Source: Flaveria trinervia (lineage: Eukaryota > Streptophyta > Magnoliopsida > Asterales > Asteraceae). Taken from it: a stretch of DNA of 64,000 nt. Made by a program: the position numbers and the translations under genes. Positions within the stretch are counted from its first letter, which is position 1, and each line of letters starts with the position of its first letter. Below the pieces are notes generated by a model. It saw only the letters and a list, made by a program, of their open reading frames with translations, was not told the origin of the DNA and did not search any database. The stretch lies in NCBI GenBank assembly GCA_025506515.1, contig CM046454.1, forward strand, positions 61,412,478-61,476,477. Reading direction: 5' to 3'. Positions 10,543 to 22,228 of this stretch are shown piece by piece.

Positions 10543-13500
10543 ATGTTTATTTGTATTGTGTCACAAATGACGAGTCATTGGCCAATGAGCACTAAGCACA
10601 ATAGTTGTGCTCATCTAGATCTGACCTCGAGGAATGCTTCAGACTTCTCTGGCATTATTACTTTTCTGCAGAGATCGAGGATCTTCCGTGCCATCTCGAC
10701 TCCTTGCACTCCCTATCGCTCAGTCCAATAGGCTTTCTGGGAAAGCGCTGTGGTGGATAGATCCTCAGGCCCCATCGCATCAGAAGCTCAATATTTGGAG
10801 AGGCGATTAAGATCACTGAGGATGATCTTCGGACAGTTCTCGATTTTGGGGATGATGCTGACTGTCCTACCCAATTACATCCCCTTACTGTTCGAGGATG
10901 TTTCATGCAAGCTAAGTACTCTGGGGACATCAATGCAGGGGTGCTCAACAAGAGCAACCTGTGCCCCCAGTTCAAGTACCTCGCCAATGTGCTGCTGAAG
11001 TGTATAGCGTCTCGGAAGGGAGGGTTCAACGAGCTCTCAGATCAGATTCAGAATGCTTATGCAGTGTTGGTGCTGAACCACCCATTCAGCTTCTCCAAGA
11101 TGATCTTCGCCTATCTGGTGGAGAACATTGAGGGGAAATTGAAGGAGGGGTTCTGCATGTACCATTGATTCATCTAGATGATTATCGATCAGAAACTACC
11201 GTCTCTGCTAAGGAAAAGGAGGACGATGTAGTTCTTGAGGTGATGGACGACACCACACTGGGTCGAATGAAGGTTTATAGGGGGAAGCAGGTTAAGCCCC
11301 CGGTGAGGAGATTGTTCGGGCATCTGGCCCGGTAGGATTACGTGGCGCCGGCGAGGCGTAAATGGCGCCACGCGGACAGTGATTCTGATATTGAGCAACT
11401 GGTGCTCCCGGACGATGATTCCGACGATGATGATAGCGGTGATGGTGGAGATGCTGGGCCCACTCAACTGAGGGCCCCCACAGCTGATATAGCATCTCTG
11501 GCACCCACACAAGGGGAGACAGAGTCTGCAGGGTTCCATCAGGATTTCCAACCTGATGAGGAGGAGGAGTCGGACGAGGAGCATCTGACTCGAACGGTGG
11601 GCAGCAAGGTTGTTGCCACCGAGCGAGGGCTCCAGGTGGTTGGTGAACGCCCTGGCGGATCGGGAGAGGCTGACATTGATCCTACTTATGCTCCCGATCA
11701 GCCAAGCAGTATTCCAGGGGGAGCATCCACCTCGAAGGGATTGAGGAAGAAAAGGATGGCTTAGCCTCACGGATTGAGAAAGAAGAAGAGGAGGACGATC
11801 TTCATAACCACTACCACCACTCCACCCACTACCACCACTCCACCTACTACCTTCACTCCACCTATACCCACTCATCCACCTACTACCATCACTACTGCTA
11901 TCCTATCTACCACACCCACTCCACCACCACCTTCATCTATATTACCCCCACTCTTCACCACTGCCACCTCCACTACCACCAGCCACCATGCCAACTCCGG
12001 GAGCAACATGCCCAAGCAGCTAAAAGGATAGAGGAGTTGGAGACCACCAACAAGACCATCATGTTACGGCTCAAGGGATCAAAGGACGAGCCCTTAAAGA
12101 TCAAGGAGGAGATGGAGATGATGGTGATGGTGATGATCACGGAGATGATACAGATGCTGGTGATGATCCTGATGATGTTGATGATGATGATGAGGATGCA
12201 TCTGCTGCAGGTGCCACATCTGTAGGTGAAAGGAGGAGCAAAAGGACTCAAGACCAAGGTGCCTCCACATCCGCCCTGTCAACAGAGGAGCATATGATCC
12301 AAGATGAGAGTAATACTTAGATGTTTTTGTTATTTAAATCATATGTATTTGAATCTTGTATCATATTAATGTAATGAATGTTTATATTTAATGTTGGTAT
12401 TTTTGTCTTGATTATTAACTAATGATTGTTGCGTTACATGTATAAATCAAGAAGATCCAAACTTTCAGAGGGATGAACATGATGTTGCTCCCCTCCAACA
12501 GATCAAGACTCAGCTCACGATGATTCTTGATCTGCAGGGTATAGTGAGGAGATCGGTGATGTACACTCCTGAAGAACGAGAGATCATTCACAATCTCACT
12601 GACGAGCAAATTGCTAAAATGTTCAAGCTAAATCCTGATGAGATTGTCAAGGATGCTCTAACAGTCCAAGTTGAAAGTGACGATGAGCTCAACAACGTTA
12701 ATGAGGTAGAGATAGAAGATGTCACGGATCAACACTATCCAGAGTACACTGACATTGAAGGTAATGTCGTTCCCAATCTGGGCGACAACCTTGTCAGTGA
12801 AACTTTTGATACTCTGGATAGAATGGAAGAAGAGTCTGACAAGACTGAAGATAAGGCCCAAGCCTCGGATGCTGAAGTTCATATCAGAAAGGCTGAGTGG
12901 GCTGCGTGTTTTGAAGAGATAAGAGCCCAACACAGTGCTTCAAAGTCGACTGTCTACACCAAGTTGTACAAAGTGAAGAAACATCATAAGGTGTCAGGCA
13001 AAATCATCGCGTGGGCATATTTTGAAGATCTCAACGTTTATACAGTTAAATGTGAGAAAGGGATCGAGTACTTCAGGTTCCCACACGACCTGAAGACTCT
13101 TCCTGTATTTGAGCTGAACCAGTTAGCAAAGCTGAAATTGCTATACGCTGATCCATGCAAGATGTCAGGATAGTTTGAAACAGCTCTTAAAAGAGAGTAC
13201 CACACCAGATAGGTCAACTTCAAACCTTAACAGCCAACAAGGTATCTCAGACGGTCTGAGGTTGATCCCATTACTGGAAAACCGAAGATAGTATTAAAGT
13301 GGAGTCCATCGCGAACAATGTCAAAGAACCATCTATGGGAGATGCCACAGGACTTCACTCCTTACTTCAAATAGTCTTGAACAAGAATGGAGTTATGGAA
13401 ACCATCAGGGTGTTTGACCCTATGTGGCTTATGAACTTGTCTGCAGATGATGTATATACATTGTACAAATGGCCACTGTTCTATGACTCTCAAGATATTG

Positions 13501-13619
13501 TACAAGCTCTACAATTCTAGAACATGATACGACTCTGCTTTGCTTTTGAGATACACGCGGGTGTCACAAGAGAAGAGAAGTACAAGAAGTATGAAGAGGT
13601 TATGAAGATGGTAAGACAT
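10543..13619 (+). pseudogene. D accessory 3' ORF (aORF), broken
   Basis: The N-terminal domain (10543-11170 and on) reads DFSGIITFLQRSRIFRAIS, then TPYRSVQ and FWESAVV, then FKYLANVLLKCIASRKGG and FSFSKMIFAYLVENI. C and B have the same pattern (TVNPNHMEDFW; LNPTIYPDTLRQFW). A linker very rich in Asp/Glu/Pro/Thr follows (11342-12310). The C-terminal domain (12520-13173) contains KIIAWAYFEDLNVYTVK, shared with A and C. One likely intron is at 12310-12451. There are stops at about 10730, 11335 and 11760 and frame changes near 10790 and 12110. Function is unknown; I recall such ORFs from Asteraceae copia elements, and SIRE third ORFs have been called envelope-like, but I see no signal peptide or membrane segment. 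Confidence 0.7.
12310..12451 (+). other. Likely spliceosomal intron in D aORF
   Basis: This 142-bp AT-rich segment begins GTAATA and ends AATCAAG, with a branch-like TTAACTAAT about 35 bp before its end. Removing it joins ...STEEHMIQDE to KDPNFQRDEHDVAP in one open frame, whereas the segment itself has stops. The acceptor is a CAAGAAG tandem, so a 3-nt shift would also stay in frame. Confidence 0.6.
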
Positions 13620-13633
13620 TAGATGGAACTAGG

Positions 13634-13647
13634 TCCAAGGGGGAGTT
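13634..13647 (+). other. Polypurine tract of D
   Basis: TCCAAGGGGGAGTT lies directly before the 3' LTR start TGTTGG. It primes plus-strand cDNA synthesis in LTR elements. Confidence 0.8.
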
Positions 13648-14419
13648 TGTTGGTACATGTGTTCCTAGTTTCTAAACTTAATCTAATATGTCTTTAATGT
13701 CTTACACTTATGTAATACTTGGGTACTTAATGAAATGTAAATGTTTGATTGTGATTATAATGTTTAATATTTCATTAATGAGTTGTTTAACGCATATTGA
13801 ATTGATTATATAGGTTTGTGGTTGTTTGAACTAATATAAGTAATGTAATAATATTGAATACGTTCAAACTTAGTAAGATGAAGTTCTCATGCGTCCGAAT
13901 GGACCATGCGCCCCAACAGTGGTCATGCGTCCGAATGGACCATGCGCCCCAACAGTGGTCATGCGCCCGAATGGCCATGCGACTAAGTGTCCATGCGCCT
14001 AAATGGTCCATACGCCTGAATAACTTCATGCGAATAAGTCAGTCGCACGACTGAACACTCAGTCGTGCGGATGGATCAACCGCATGGCTCAATCGTACGA
14101 CTGAACCATGCTAATGGTTCAGTCGCCCGAATGAGAAACCTAAACCTATAAATACCACCTAATTCATGGAAAAACATAAGCATTAAACACACTTCGACTC
14201 CAGACGTACCCTAGCCGTCCAGAGACCTCTAAGATCATACCCCAAGTTCATAGATCGCAGTAGATCGATTCCTAATCGATTCTTAATGTTAGATTCAATA
14301 CATAATTGTTTTTACGTGCGTTCTCACTGATTGGATCACCAATCACATAGGATTCCGCACTATTTGATTCAGTTTACACGTTAATCAGTTAGTACATCGT
14401 CCTGTACACGATCCTAACA
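13648..14419 (+). repeat. Element D 3' LTR (772 bp)
   Basis: It runs from TGTTGGTACATG to CCTAACA. It holds the TCGCACGA word array at about 13880-14130 (perfect CAGTCGCACGACTG at 14040-14053) and a TATA box TATAAATA at 14147-14154. It differs from the 5' copy mainly by point changes and small gaps. Confidence 0.92.
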
Positions 14420-15464
14420 AAGATCAATCAACCAACTAGATGTTGCTCAATTCAACATTAAAGTGAAATTTCTCAATTCAACATTAGAGTGAAACAGGAT
14501 GGCACTAGTGCTCTAGTCACCAAAATTAGAAACATTAAACTTTATGATGAACTAATTTTGTTTGTTGTATTTGTTTTTTTGATTATAGTGTAAGTTTGAT
14601 GTTTGTATATAACTTGTAGCAAACTACGAGTTCTATTTGATAAAAATAGTTGTTACATTCAAGATTCTCTCACCAGAAAAATCCTAGTGACTATAGTTAG
14701 TTTGATGGTTTATTTTTCTTCTTTGGATCATCCTTGTGTGTTAAGATGTGTGTGATAAAATTGCCTTTACTAGTCTATTAAGAATCCTTGTGCAAAAGTA
14801 AGCTTCAACTTGACACTCCCTCTATTGGGAATCTTTGTGAAACATGTTAAAGAGCAAAACAACATAGAATACCCTTTTCATTAAGTGACCACATGTCACA
14901 ACCCTAAGTGAACTTATGCCTCCTTATGTATGGGTAACTATAGGGTCCAAACTAGAGAATGGTTTAAGTATTTTATGATATTTATGGATGATTAATCTAC
15001 AAGGTTGTCTTTGTTTCTATACTATTTTAAATAATTCAAATAAAATTTAGAGCAATTTGAAAAAAAATTTATAAGTTATTCAAACCAAAATGGATTATGA
15101 AGTATGGAGCTATAATAACAAAAAACAGATGTTGTTTTCAAGATAAGTGAAATATGTTTTTCCTTTCAAAGATAATGATTTTTTGATCCATAATAACTTT
15201 GTTTCTAATTGTTTTTTGAATAATCTAAGCTTTATTGATCTCTTTAAATAAAGAAACTATGACTATGTCAAAGATATTTTAAACCTCGATGATGGAAGGA
15301 AAATCAATGATGTTGTCCATTAGTATCTACACTAGAGGTTGTCATAAACATCTATTTTAGCATGGCTGATGAACAACAGCCAAGCAAGACACTCGATGAC
15401 AATGGTGGGATTGAGGGTGTTGACAATAGTATTGGTGAAAAAAGTATCTCTCAAGGGTGTTGCA
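14420..15464. other. AT-rich degenerate DNA, no gene seen
   Basis: Near its start, CTCAATTCAACATTARAGTGAAA is directly repeated (about 14445-14495). 15360-15470 may be the decayed acidic linker that precedes RT in copia element F. Nothing else is recognisable. Confidence 0.4.
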
Positions 15465-16195
15465 AGTGAACCTTTATGTCTTAGAAGATCCACTAGAAAT
15501 GTCTAATGTATAAAAAAGTTAAATGTTTATATTTTAGGGGGAAAGTTAAATATGGTCATAAAAAATAGCAACTATTCAATTCTATATCATGAAACCTTAT
15601 ATTTTCCTTCTATATTGAATAAAACTATAGATCCTAGTTTTATAAAGAAGTTGCCTCTAATTGTAAATGTAACTGATGAGATTTTGTAACTTTATCCTCT
15701 AATAGAAAACCAATAGGATGAAAATGAATATTTTGAATTAAATATAAGTTTAAAGGGGAGATACAAAGGTATAAAGCCACACTAGTTGCCAATGGGTATG
15801 ATAAAAAAAGAGAATGATTTTTAATTAAACATTTTCACCATTTGTTGAAATTTTTACTGTTAGGCAGTTTGGTTGCTCAAAGAAACTAGTTGTTATTTTC
15901 AATTTAATTTTAACACTGATATGTATTTTAGTCTAATGAGAGTTTACATGATATTATCATAAGGTTATTATTCAACTAATGACTCTAAAGTGTATAAGCC
16001 AACAAAATATTTTTATGATTTTAAACTGGTTACATGAATGTGGAATGAAAAACTAGTAAGTGTTATTTTAGTAATTGGATATAAACATAGCCAAATGTGA
16101 TCATCCTTTTATTTCACATTTACTTAAAATTTTGTGTTTTTAGTTCTCTTAGTCTACATGGATGATAATGTATTAACTAGTAATTATGTAAGAGA
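15465..16195 (+). pseudogene. pol: Element F: decayed Ty1/copia pol, first fragment (linker and RT N-half)
   Basis: Across shifting frames I read RRSTRN (linker), LNKTIDPSF, RYKGIKATLVANGYDKK (compare copia RYKARLVAKGY-QKEG), FTVRQFGC, GYYSTNDSKVY, MWNEKLVSV and VYMDDNVLTSN (YVDD with Val to Met). The signature is of a copia lineage different from A-D. There are many stops. The RNase H half resumes at 18955, so about 2.7 kb lies between the two pieces. Confidence 0.65.
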
Positions 16196-16984
16196 AAATT
16201 TTTATATTATTTTCCTCTTTAAATGGCGACATGGATCTCGAAACAAAATCTTGTATGATATAGATTGGGGTTTTGAGTCCTTATTTCTTCATAGATTAGT
16301 TTCATTATTTTAGTGTCTTGAGCTCTTTGTTTGGTTGTCTAGGGTGGGCTATGTCCTTCATTATTTATGTTTACTTCTAGGGGTTCTCCTCCCTTGGTTA
16401 ATGTTTTTTACTTATTGAAAAAGAAAGACTAGGTGGGTATTATAGGCAGAGCATATTTTAATACTTTGGATAACCACTTAACAATGTCTCATTGGCCAAG
16501 TAGATCCATCCCACTCTCCAGGCCTCATCTCCACTTTTTGGAGTACGGGGATGGAATTGGTCACTATACTTGGGGGTGAGATGTGACCACGACTTAAGAT
16601 TTAGTATTGTTGAAAAGACAAAAAAGGAAAGAATACTTGTAATAAAGTAAGGGAAAGAAAAACTTCTTGTTCATTGTCCTCCTTCTTTGCTTCGGGGATG
16701 GAGGTCCTACGATGGTTAATAGCAGGTATAAGAAACTTGACCGAGTGGGACCAGCGCTGCTACTCTTCTATTGAGGATCCATTTGCGTTTAGAAAGAAGG
16801 GATGACATAACACTGTGGGAGGTCATAGTGAATTCTTATATTCATAGAGTGATCCTGGCATGTGCGTGTTGATGAATCATTAATGCATTCAGGTGTCACG
16901 TTAGCCGAGAAGATGGAGTTGATGGTATCATCATGTAGAGTATAGAATCCTTCTTCTGCTAGGGTAGCCCAAATAACTTGCGGC

Positions 16985-17712
16985 TTGGAAAAAGCTCGCT
17001 CTAAATGGCTTGGTTTTAAACTGAACTGAACCAAGCCAGCTCGGTATGAAAATGAGCTGAACTTGGCTTAATTCGTACGTGTCGAGCCAATTCGGTTTAG
17101 CTCATTTGTTAGCTCGTCTCGGTACGAATCGGATTAGTTTACTTGTAATATATATTATTTTTATGTATATAACATATATCATTGTATTTCCTTATTAGTT
17201 AAGAATATAATATAGTTTTTGGCTATTTTTGTGTCAAAATATTAAACTATAATGTTTGTATCAGATAGTTTCATGTGATGCTTCTTTATTATTGTATACT
17301 ATAATGACTTATTCAAGTACTTTTAATTTATTTACAAAAAGTAGACTAATGGATGTTACGTAGTGTTGTGGGTTTTGTTCATTCAAATTAGATAATGGTG
17401 AAATTAGTTGTGTATTATTGAAGTTGAACTTAATTTGTTTAAATTAAATTATATTTTGTGAAACTTGATATGATCTGGTTATGATTAATGTAGTATGTTG
17501 AATTTATTTTGCATTTGATTTTTTAATTGTGTTTATGAAATAAAACCAAGCTAAAACAAGCCAAGCCAAGCCAACTCAGTTTAAAATCAAGCTGAGCTTG
17601 AGCTCAGATTTTCAGCTTGGTTTTACAACCAAACTTAGCTGAGCTATCTAGTTTTAATTCAACCCGAGTTTGAGCTTGCCCCGATCAGCTTGGTTCGGTT
17701 CATGAACAACCA
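16985..17712. repeat. Possible non-autonomous hAT-like element
   Basis: Both ends are rich in CTTGGTT/AACCAAG and AGCTCG words in opposite orientations around an AT-rich middle. The right end, read outward-in, starts TGTTCATGAACCGAACC, a form seen in plant hAT ends. No matching 8-bp duplication was found. The rest of 16196-18010 shows nothing I recognise. Confidence 0.3.
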
Positions 17713-18010
17713 TTATCTTTACTATAGTGGCAGGTTTTTCTTTTCATTAAGTAGCCCCTCATTCACCTTTTTATTATCTTTACTACAGTGAGTTAAGCAA
17801 CTTCTCTTTTTTCATGAAAAGGAAGTTAGATGATAAGTCTATTTATCATTTTGCTTTGTTTTTACTATACTCCACTACCTTATATACTCGATTAAAAAAC
17901 TAGAAAACCTATCTCGTGCTACCCCCTTTCCAATACTAACTATCTTAAAATTGATGTAGGTCTAAAGAAAATCATTATGAAATATACACTTTACTAACAA
18001 AAATTACAAG

Positions 18011-18260
18011 ATGGCCCCACCAAAGCTATAAGAGTTGAGGAGATAGTTAAGAGAGTTTTGGATACTAGGACTTATAAGCCGTCAAAGACCTCATATGTGG
18101 TGTATCAAAGGAAGCATGAGGGGAGTCCTTGACTTTGTACTGATGTCTTTTGGTTTGACCAATACCCTTCTATTTTTCACCTTGATGCATACTTGTTCGG
18201 ACCTACATGGACCGGTTGTGGTGGTATATCTTTATGATATTATGGTCTATACTAGGAAAG
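18011..18260 (+). pseudogene. Ty3/gypsy reverse transcriptase scrap
   Basis: 18011 onward reads MAPPKL-ELRR-LRE, matching the gypsy RT opening MAPPEL-ELR. Then YKPSKTSY and QRKHEGS appear, and, after an internal deletion, LMSFGLTN (gypsy MPFGLTN) and VVVYLYDIMVYT (gypsy VVVYLDDI, with the second Asp changed to Tyr). The fragment lies between the two halves of copia element F. It is dead. Confidence 0.7.
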
Positions 18261-18954
18261 GTAGTATGATCACTTAATGCTTTCGCTAAAGTGATAACTT
18301 GAATAAAACTTTCACTATTAATCAAAAGAAAAGGAAGACCTCGATAAGGAAGAAAAACAAGTGCTACATTAGAAGGACTCTCTACAAGTGGAAGGTCGCA
18401 TATGGGCTCTAAGGAAGCTCTTTCATTTATACTAGAAGGAAGATGGTCAATGAGGTGAGTAGCTAGAAGGCTCCTTTAGGGAGAAAGGTCGTAAAAATAT
18501 TTCAAAGTACATCCTATTAAAGTATTAAGTTAACTACAATAGTCTCATAAGTTAACACCAAGTCTCATAAGCATGTAACTACACCCCTAAGTTTAAAGAG
18601 GAATCAAGTAGAAGAATACTCTATAATAGAAACATCAGTGGCCGAGAATTAATCATCAAATGAATAAATAGATGCCCGTATGTGAGTACCATTTACTCCA
18701 TTACAACAAGACAAAAGTAGAATATGTCACATGGTAGATCATATCCAAGCAAGGTGCACAAGAACACGAGACAACTTAACATAGAACTTATGACAAAGAC
18801 TTGGTGTGCATCAGAACAAGATTGAAAGCCCTGACTAAAAGCCCTTGCTGTTTTTTCTTTTAGGTGAAGCTATCTTTATTTGGTAAAATGAGTAGTGGCT
18901 TGCTGATAACCCCATACATCTATCAAAATTTTGGTAGTAGCTTATTATTTGTTT
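18261..18954. other. No gene seen
   Basis: Degenerate sequence without a readable domain. Its position between the gypsy scrap and F suggests the remainder of an insertion into F. Confidence 0.35.
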
Positions 18955-19790
18955 TATGATCTAGTCAAGGATTTAGACTTCTAAAAAATTGGGAATTGAA
19001 GTTATTAGAATAGAAAAAAGATTTATTTATCTTAGAGAATGTATAGCTTCTTTTTGAGTTTGGTTTGTCTGTATGTAAGCCTATTTATACATCCACTAAA
19101 CAAAATTATTTTTTAAACTAATATGTGGAAAAAGATGATCTCTTGTTAACCGATGTTAACGGGTTTCAAAATTTGGTTCGTAAACTTATTTTTGTCTCAC
19201 ACTTGCCCTGATATTGCTTATTCATTTAAGTATTCAAGTTAATTTATACATCGGCTTCTAAGTCTCAGTTGTAAGTTTCCTTGCACGTAAAGATATCTTA
19301 AAGCAGCTCATGGTAGAGGATTCTTTACAAAAAAAGGGGTATCCTTTGTGCTAAGTGCTAATGCAAATTCTGTTTGAGGGAAGTGTGTAGCTTCTCAAAA
19401 ATCTATTACTACTTTTTATTATTTCTAGGAAATTCTTTGATATCTTGAAAATGCAAGAAATAAAGTACCATTTCTCGGTCTTTTGCTGAAATATTATGGG
19501 TCACCAATATTTTGCATGAATTGCGGGTAGAGGTTCAAACTCATATGCCTTTATCCTTTGATAATATTGTTGCTTATCTTTACCAACCAATCCTATCATT
19601 CTTGAGCACCAAACCTTTGAGATTGATAAGTTTTTCTTAAAAGAGAAAATTTTTGCTAGTATTCTCAAAACTATTGATATAAAGTTAGAAGCTCAGTTTG
19701 CTTATGTATACCAAAGTTATGCTAGTTAAACATCGTGTGTTAGATGTGTAAAAATTTGGCCATGTATGATAAGTTGGTTATAGAACTAGG
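18955..19790 (+). pseudogene. pol: Element F: decayed copia pol, second fragment (RT end and RNase H)
   Basis: In mixed frames I read LGIEVI.IEKRFIYL, FEFGLSVCKPIYTS, TDVNGFQNLVRKLIF, then LGNSLIS, LWVTNILHELRVEVQ, SFDNIVAYL and IDKFFLKEKI. These are the conserved blocks of copia RNase H in the right order. A purine tract (AGGGGG at about 19790) follows. Confidence 0.65.
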
Positions 19791-19794
19791 GGGT

Positions 19795-20246
19795 GTTAGA
19801 AAAGGTGTTTCTTCTCATTTTCATTCTTTTGTCATTTTTGTTTCGAACTCATTTTGCTATTCGTATAATTTTATGTATGATTTGTAATGATTTTAATGAC
19901 TATTTCTTATTTTTTTAGCATATTAGACCTATGTATTGGGCTTGTGATTCTCGGTTTTGGTTATAATGCATTTGGGCTAAAGAGTTCAAGAGTTGTTGCT
20001 ATTTTGTATTGGGTGCCCGATTTGTGTGCGCTCAACTTGTTTGTTCTTTAAATAGTGCGCCTTTTGATGGTTGGGTATAGGGCTCCGCATGATATTTGGA
20101 GCATATATATGTATAGAGAGATGGTGATAAGCTTGTTCAATGTTGATGAAATATAATTTGTTTTGTGTGAGTTGCGGTTATATTTCATTGTTTAGATCAT
20201 CTTTGTGATGTTCTAAGTGTGATTGTGTACTTGATCATCTTTAGTC
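19795..20246 (+). repeat. Candidate 3' LTR of element F
   Basis: It starts TGTTAG immediately after the purine tract and ends near CAATCA. TTCTTTAAATAG at about 20043-20054 could be its TATA region. No second copy was found in the window, so the boundaries are guesses. Confidence 0.35.
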
Positions 20247-20954
20247 AATCAAAAATTTATTTTGGAAAGCTAATGAAGATTACATATATAACTAATTTTA
20301 TAAAACTCATTTACTAAAACATGATTTAAACCATATAATTAATGGATACAATCAACTAGCTTATAGTCACAAATAAGTGGCACGATCACAACTATATCTA
20401 CTTAGTTGATTATAAATGACATATTACAAACTATCTTAAATCATCTAACGACCGAAGTAACTGATGACCAGTCGTTAGGGTCATGCAAAAACCTAATTAA
20501 CCTAAGTAGCTAGGGTAAGTCAGGTATGGTATCCACGAGAAGCATGTGGTTAGTGTTACACGATTTGTTTGATTATTTAACTAAATTACTAATTAAACTA
20601 AACTATTGTCACTTTGACTATAAATGAATTTGAATGAAATTAACTAAAAACGATTACTTTATGAAGCAAAATGAAAAATAGGACTTGGTTTAGAACTACA
20701 TAGATGAAAAGAATCACAACCAGGTTTCAGTAATATAATTGAATACACTGCTTATGTTTTATATAATCTTGAAGTCACATAGACATAACTTGTTTATCAC
20801 ATACGTTGAAAGGTAATTACCAACTTGATAACTGATTATGTAAATTAACTAGTAAACGAACTAATACCACAATCTAGAAACTTTATTTGCAATCACCGGT
20901 TAAAGAAAACTCAATGGTTAACAATGCAAGACTGATAACTTGATAAGCAATAAT
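20247..20954. other. Left part of the repeat that hosts element C
   Basis: AT-rich, no reading frame. The sequence resumes at 33631 after C and one copy of CAAAT are removed. It may be an untranslated region of an old LTR element; not identified. Confidence 0.35.
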
Positions 20955-21139
20955 CAAATTGCAGGATCAGTTTTGGATACTCAACACAAGTATTTTCTCT
21001 CAAACTCACTAACAAACACTCAAGAAGCAGAGTTCTTCTAAGAGTTGATTATAATATACTAAGTAATACAAGAAAAGCACAAGAGAATAATTTCAAGATA
21101 CTTGTATATATTATTCTTAACTCAAACTTTACAAGACTC

Positions 21140-21345
21140 TTACAAGCGGATATACTTTGATACAATGAGAAACTATATATACTACTATCTACAAGCGTTA
21201 CAATAAGAAACTATATATACTACTATCTACAAGCGTTACAATGAGAAACTATATATACTAGTATCTTAGATATACTTTACAAGATACTTTCTAATAGTTA
21301 CAATGAGAAACTATATATACTACTATCTACAAGCGAATATACTTT
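21140..21345 (-). repeat. Tandem repeat in C 3' LTR
   Basis: About four imperfect units contain GAGAAACTATATATACTA. Expansion here accounts for most of the length difference between the two C LTRs. Confidence 0.8.
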
Positions 21346-21589
21346 GATACCAGCTGGAATCCTCTAACTAAAGCAAATACTACAAAGATATAGTTTAAGG
21401 TATCTTCGATATTGTCATATCTAAGATATGGTATTCATTACATGTCCATGACTTACTTTTTGTCACCAACTAAAGTTGGTAACTTGTACTAACATAGAAA
21501 GGTGAACAGTGAAATAAAGTATGGTCAACTACATGGCCTTTTGGAAAACGCCATGTAGTATCAGAGGTTTGCAGCGGAGTGTCAGAGAC

Positions 21590-21895
21590 CATACTTATGT
21601 CCACCGGTTCATTAGCAGCATCTTTCGAAGGTTAATTGGCTTCGAAAGAACAAGTTCTTTCGATGCCTTTTATACTTTGGAAGAGGCTGCTTCTTTCGTG
21701 GCTTGGGGACTCCTACTTCGGAAGTCATTATCTTTGATTTCTTCTAAGTCTTGAACTTCGGAAGAGAAGACTTTGTCTTCAGAAGTTGGAACTTTTCCTT
21801 CGGAAGTTGGAGCTTTTCCTTCGGAAGTTGATTTTGCACTTTGTCTTCGGAAGAACTCCATATCCTTCGGAAGTTCCATACTTAGCTTCGGAAGT
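21590..21895 (-). repeat. CTTCGGAAG word array in C LTR
   Basis: Many copies of the 9-bp word CTTCGGAAG (arms CTTC and GAAG around one base) occur, with variants such as TTTCGAAG. The other LTR has the matching array at about 33300-33555. Confidence 0.8.
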
Positions 21896-21967
21896 CCTTT
21901 ATATGTTGTACCAAAAATTGTCTAAGTGTTTGGTTTTGGTTGCACCAGCCTTCTTCTTGATCCAACA

Positions 21968-21981
21968 AACTCCCCCTAGGC
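21968..21981 (-). other. Polypurine tract of C
   Basis: On the minus strand, GCCTAGGGGGAGTT directly precedes the LTR start TGTTGGATCAAG. Confidence 0.8.
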
Positions 21982-22228
21982 TGATGCTACCAAAACCTCA
22001 CTTGTTCCTGCTTCTCAAAACTTTCAACACCAGGGAAAGCAGATATTTATCTGTTTCTTTGTTCTTCCCGGAAGTGGTGTTGATAAGTTTGTACAAATCA
22101 TTCAAGGATAGGATATCCAGTCTATCACTTTGAATGATATGTACCATCTGTCGAGTCCCTCTGAAGAGAGTTAGTTAACGGGAGTTATAGTCATACTCCC
22201 ATCTAACTATTGGTTCCAATTCAGGGCC

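Larger units (their letters stand above)
621..14419 (+). mobile_element. Element D: Ty1/copia retrotransposon with 3' accessory ORF (SIRE/Maximus-like)
   Basis: The copy has a partial 5' LTR, PBS, gag, PR-INT-RT-RH pol, a long spacer, an extra 3' ORF, a PPT and a 3' LTR. The order PR-INT-RT-RH defines Ty1/copia; the great length and third ORF are known for the SIRE/Maximus lineage. All reading frames are broken by stops and frameshifts, so this copy is not autonomous. The first ~114 bp of the 5' LTR are displaced beyond the window by element E, so the left target duplication cannot be checked. Bases after the 3' LTR are AAGAT. Confidence 0.9.
20960..21967 (-). repeat. Element C 3' LTR (1008 bp)
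   Basis: It matches 32777-33625, but a TATA-bearing segment of roughly 40 bp is amplified at 21140-21345 (unit GAAACTATATATACTACTAT plus CTACAAGCGTTACAAT), while the other LTR has about one unit. It holds the CTTCGGAAG array at about 21590-21895, upstream of the TATATATA units on the minus strand. Confidence 0.92.

Noticed and set aside
11774..12031. Thr/Pro-rich frame as an extensin-like gene
   Set aside because: Low-complexity CCACCACTAC repeat within the D aORF linker; no signal peptide or SPPPP pattern.
12094..12282. Minus-strand His-rich frame and plus-strand Met-rich frame
   Set aside because: Both are shadows of a GAT-repeat tract; the frame rich in Asp leads into the aORF C-terminus.
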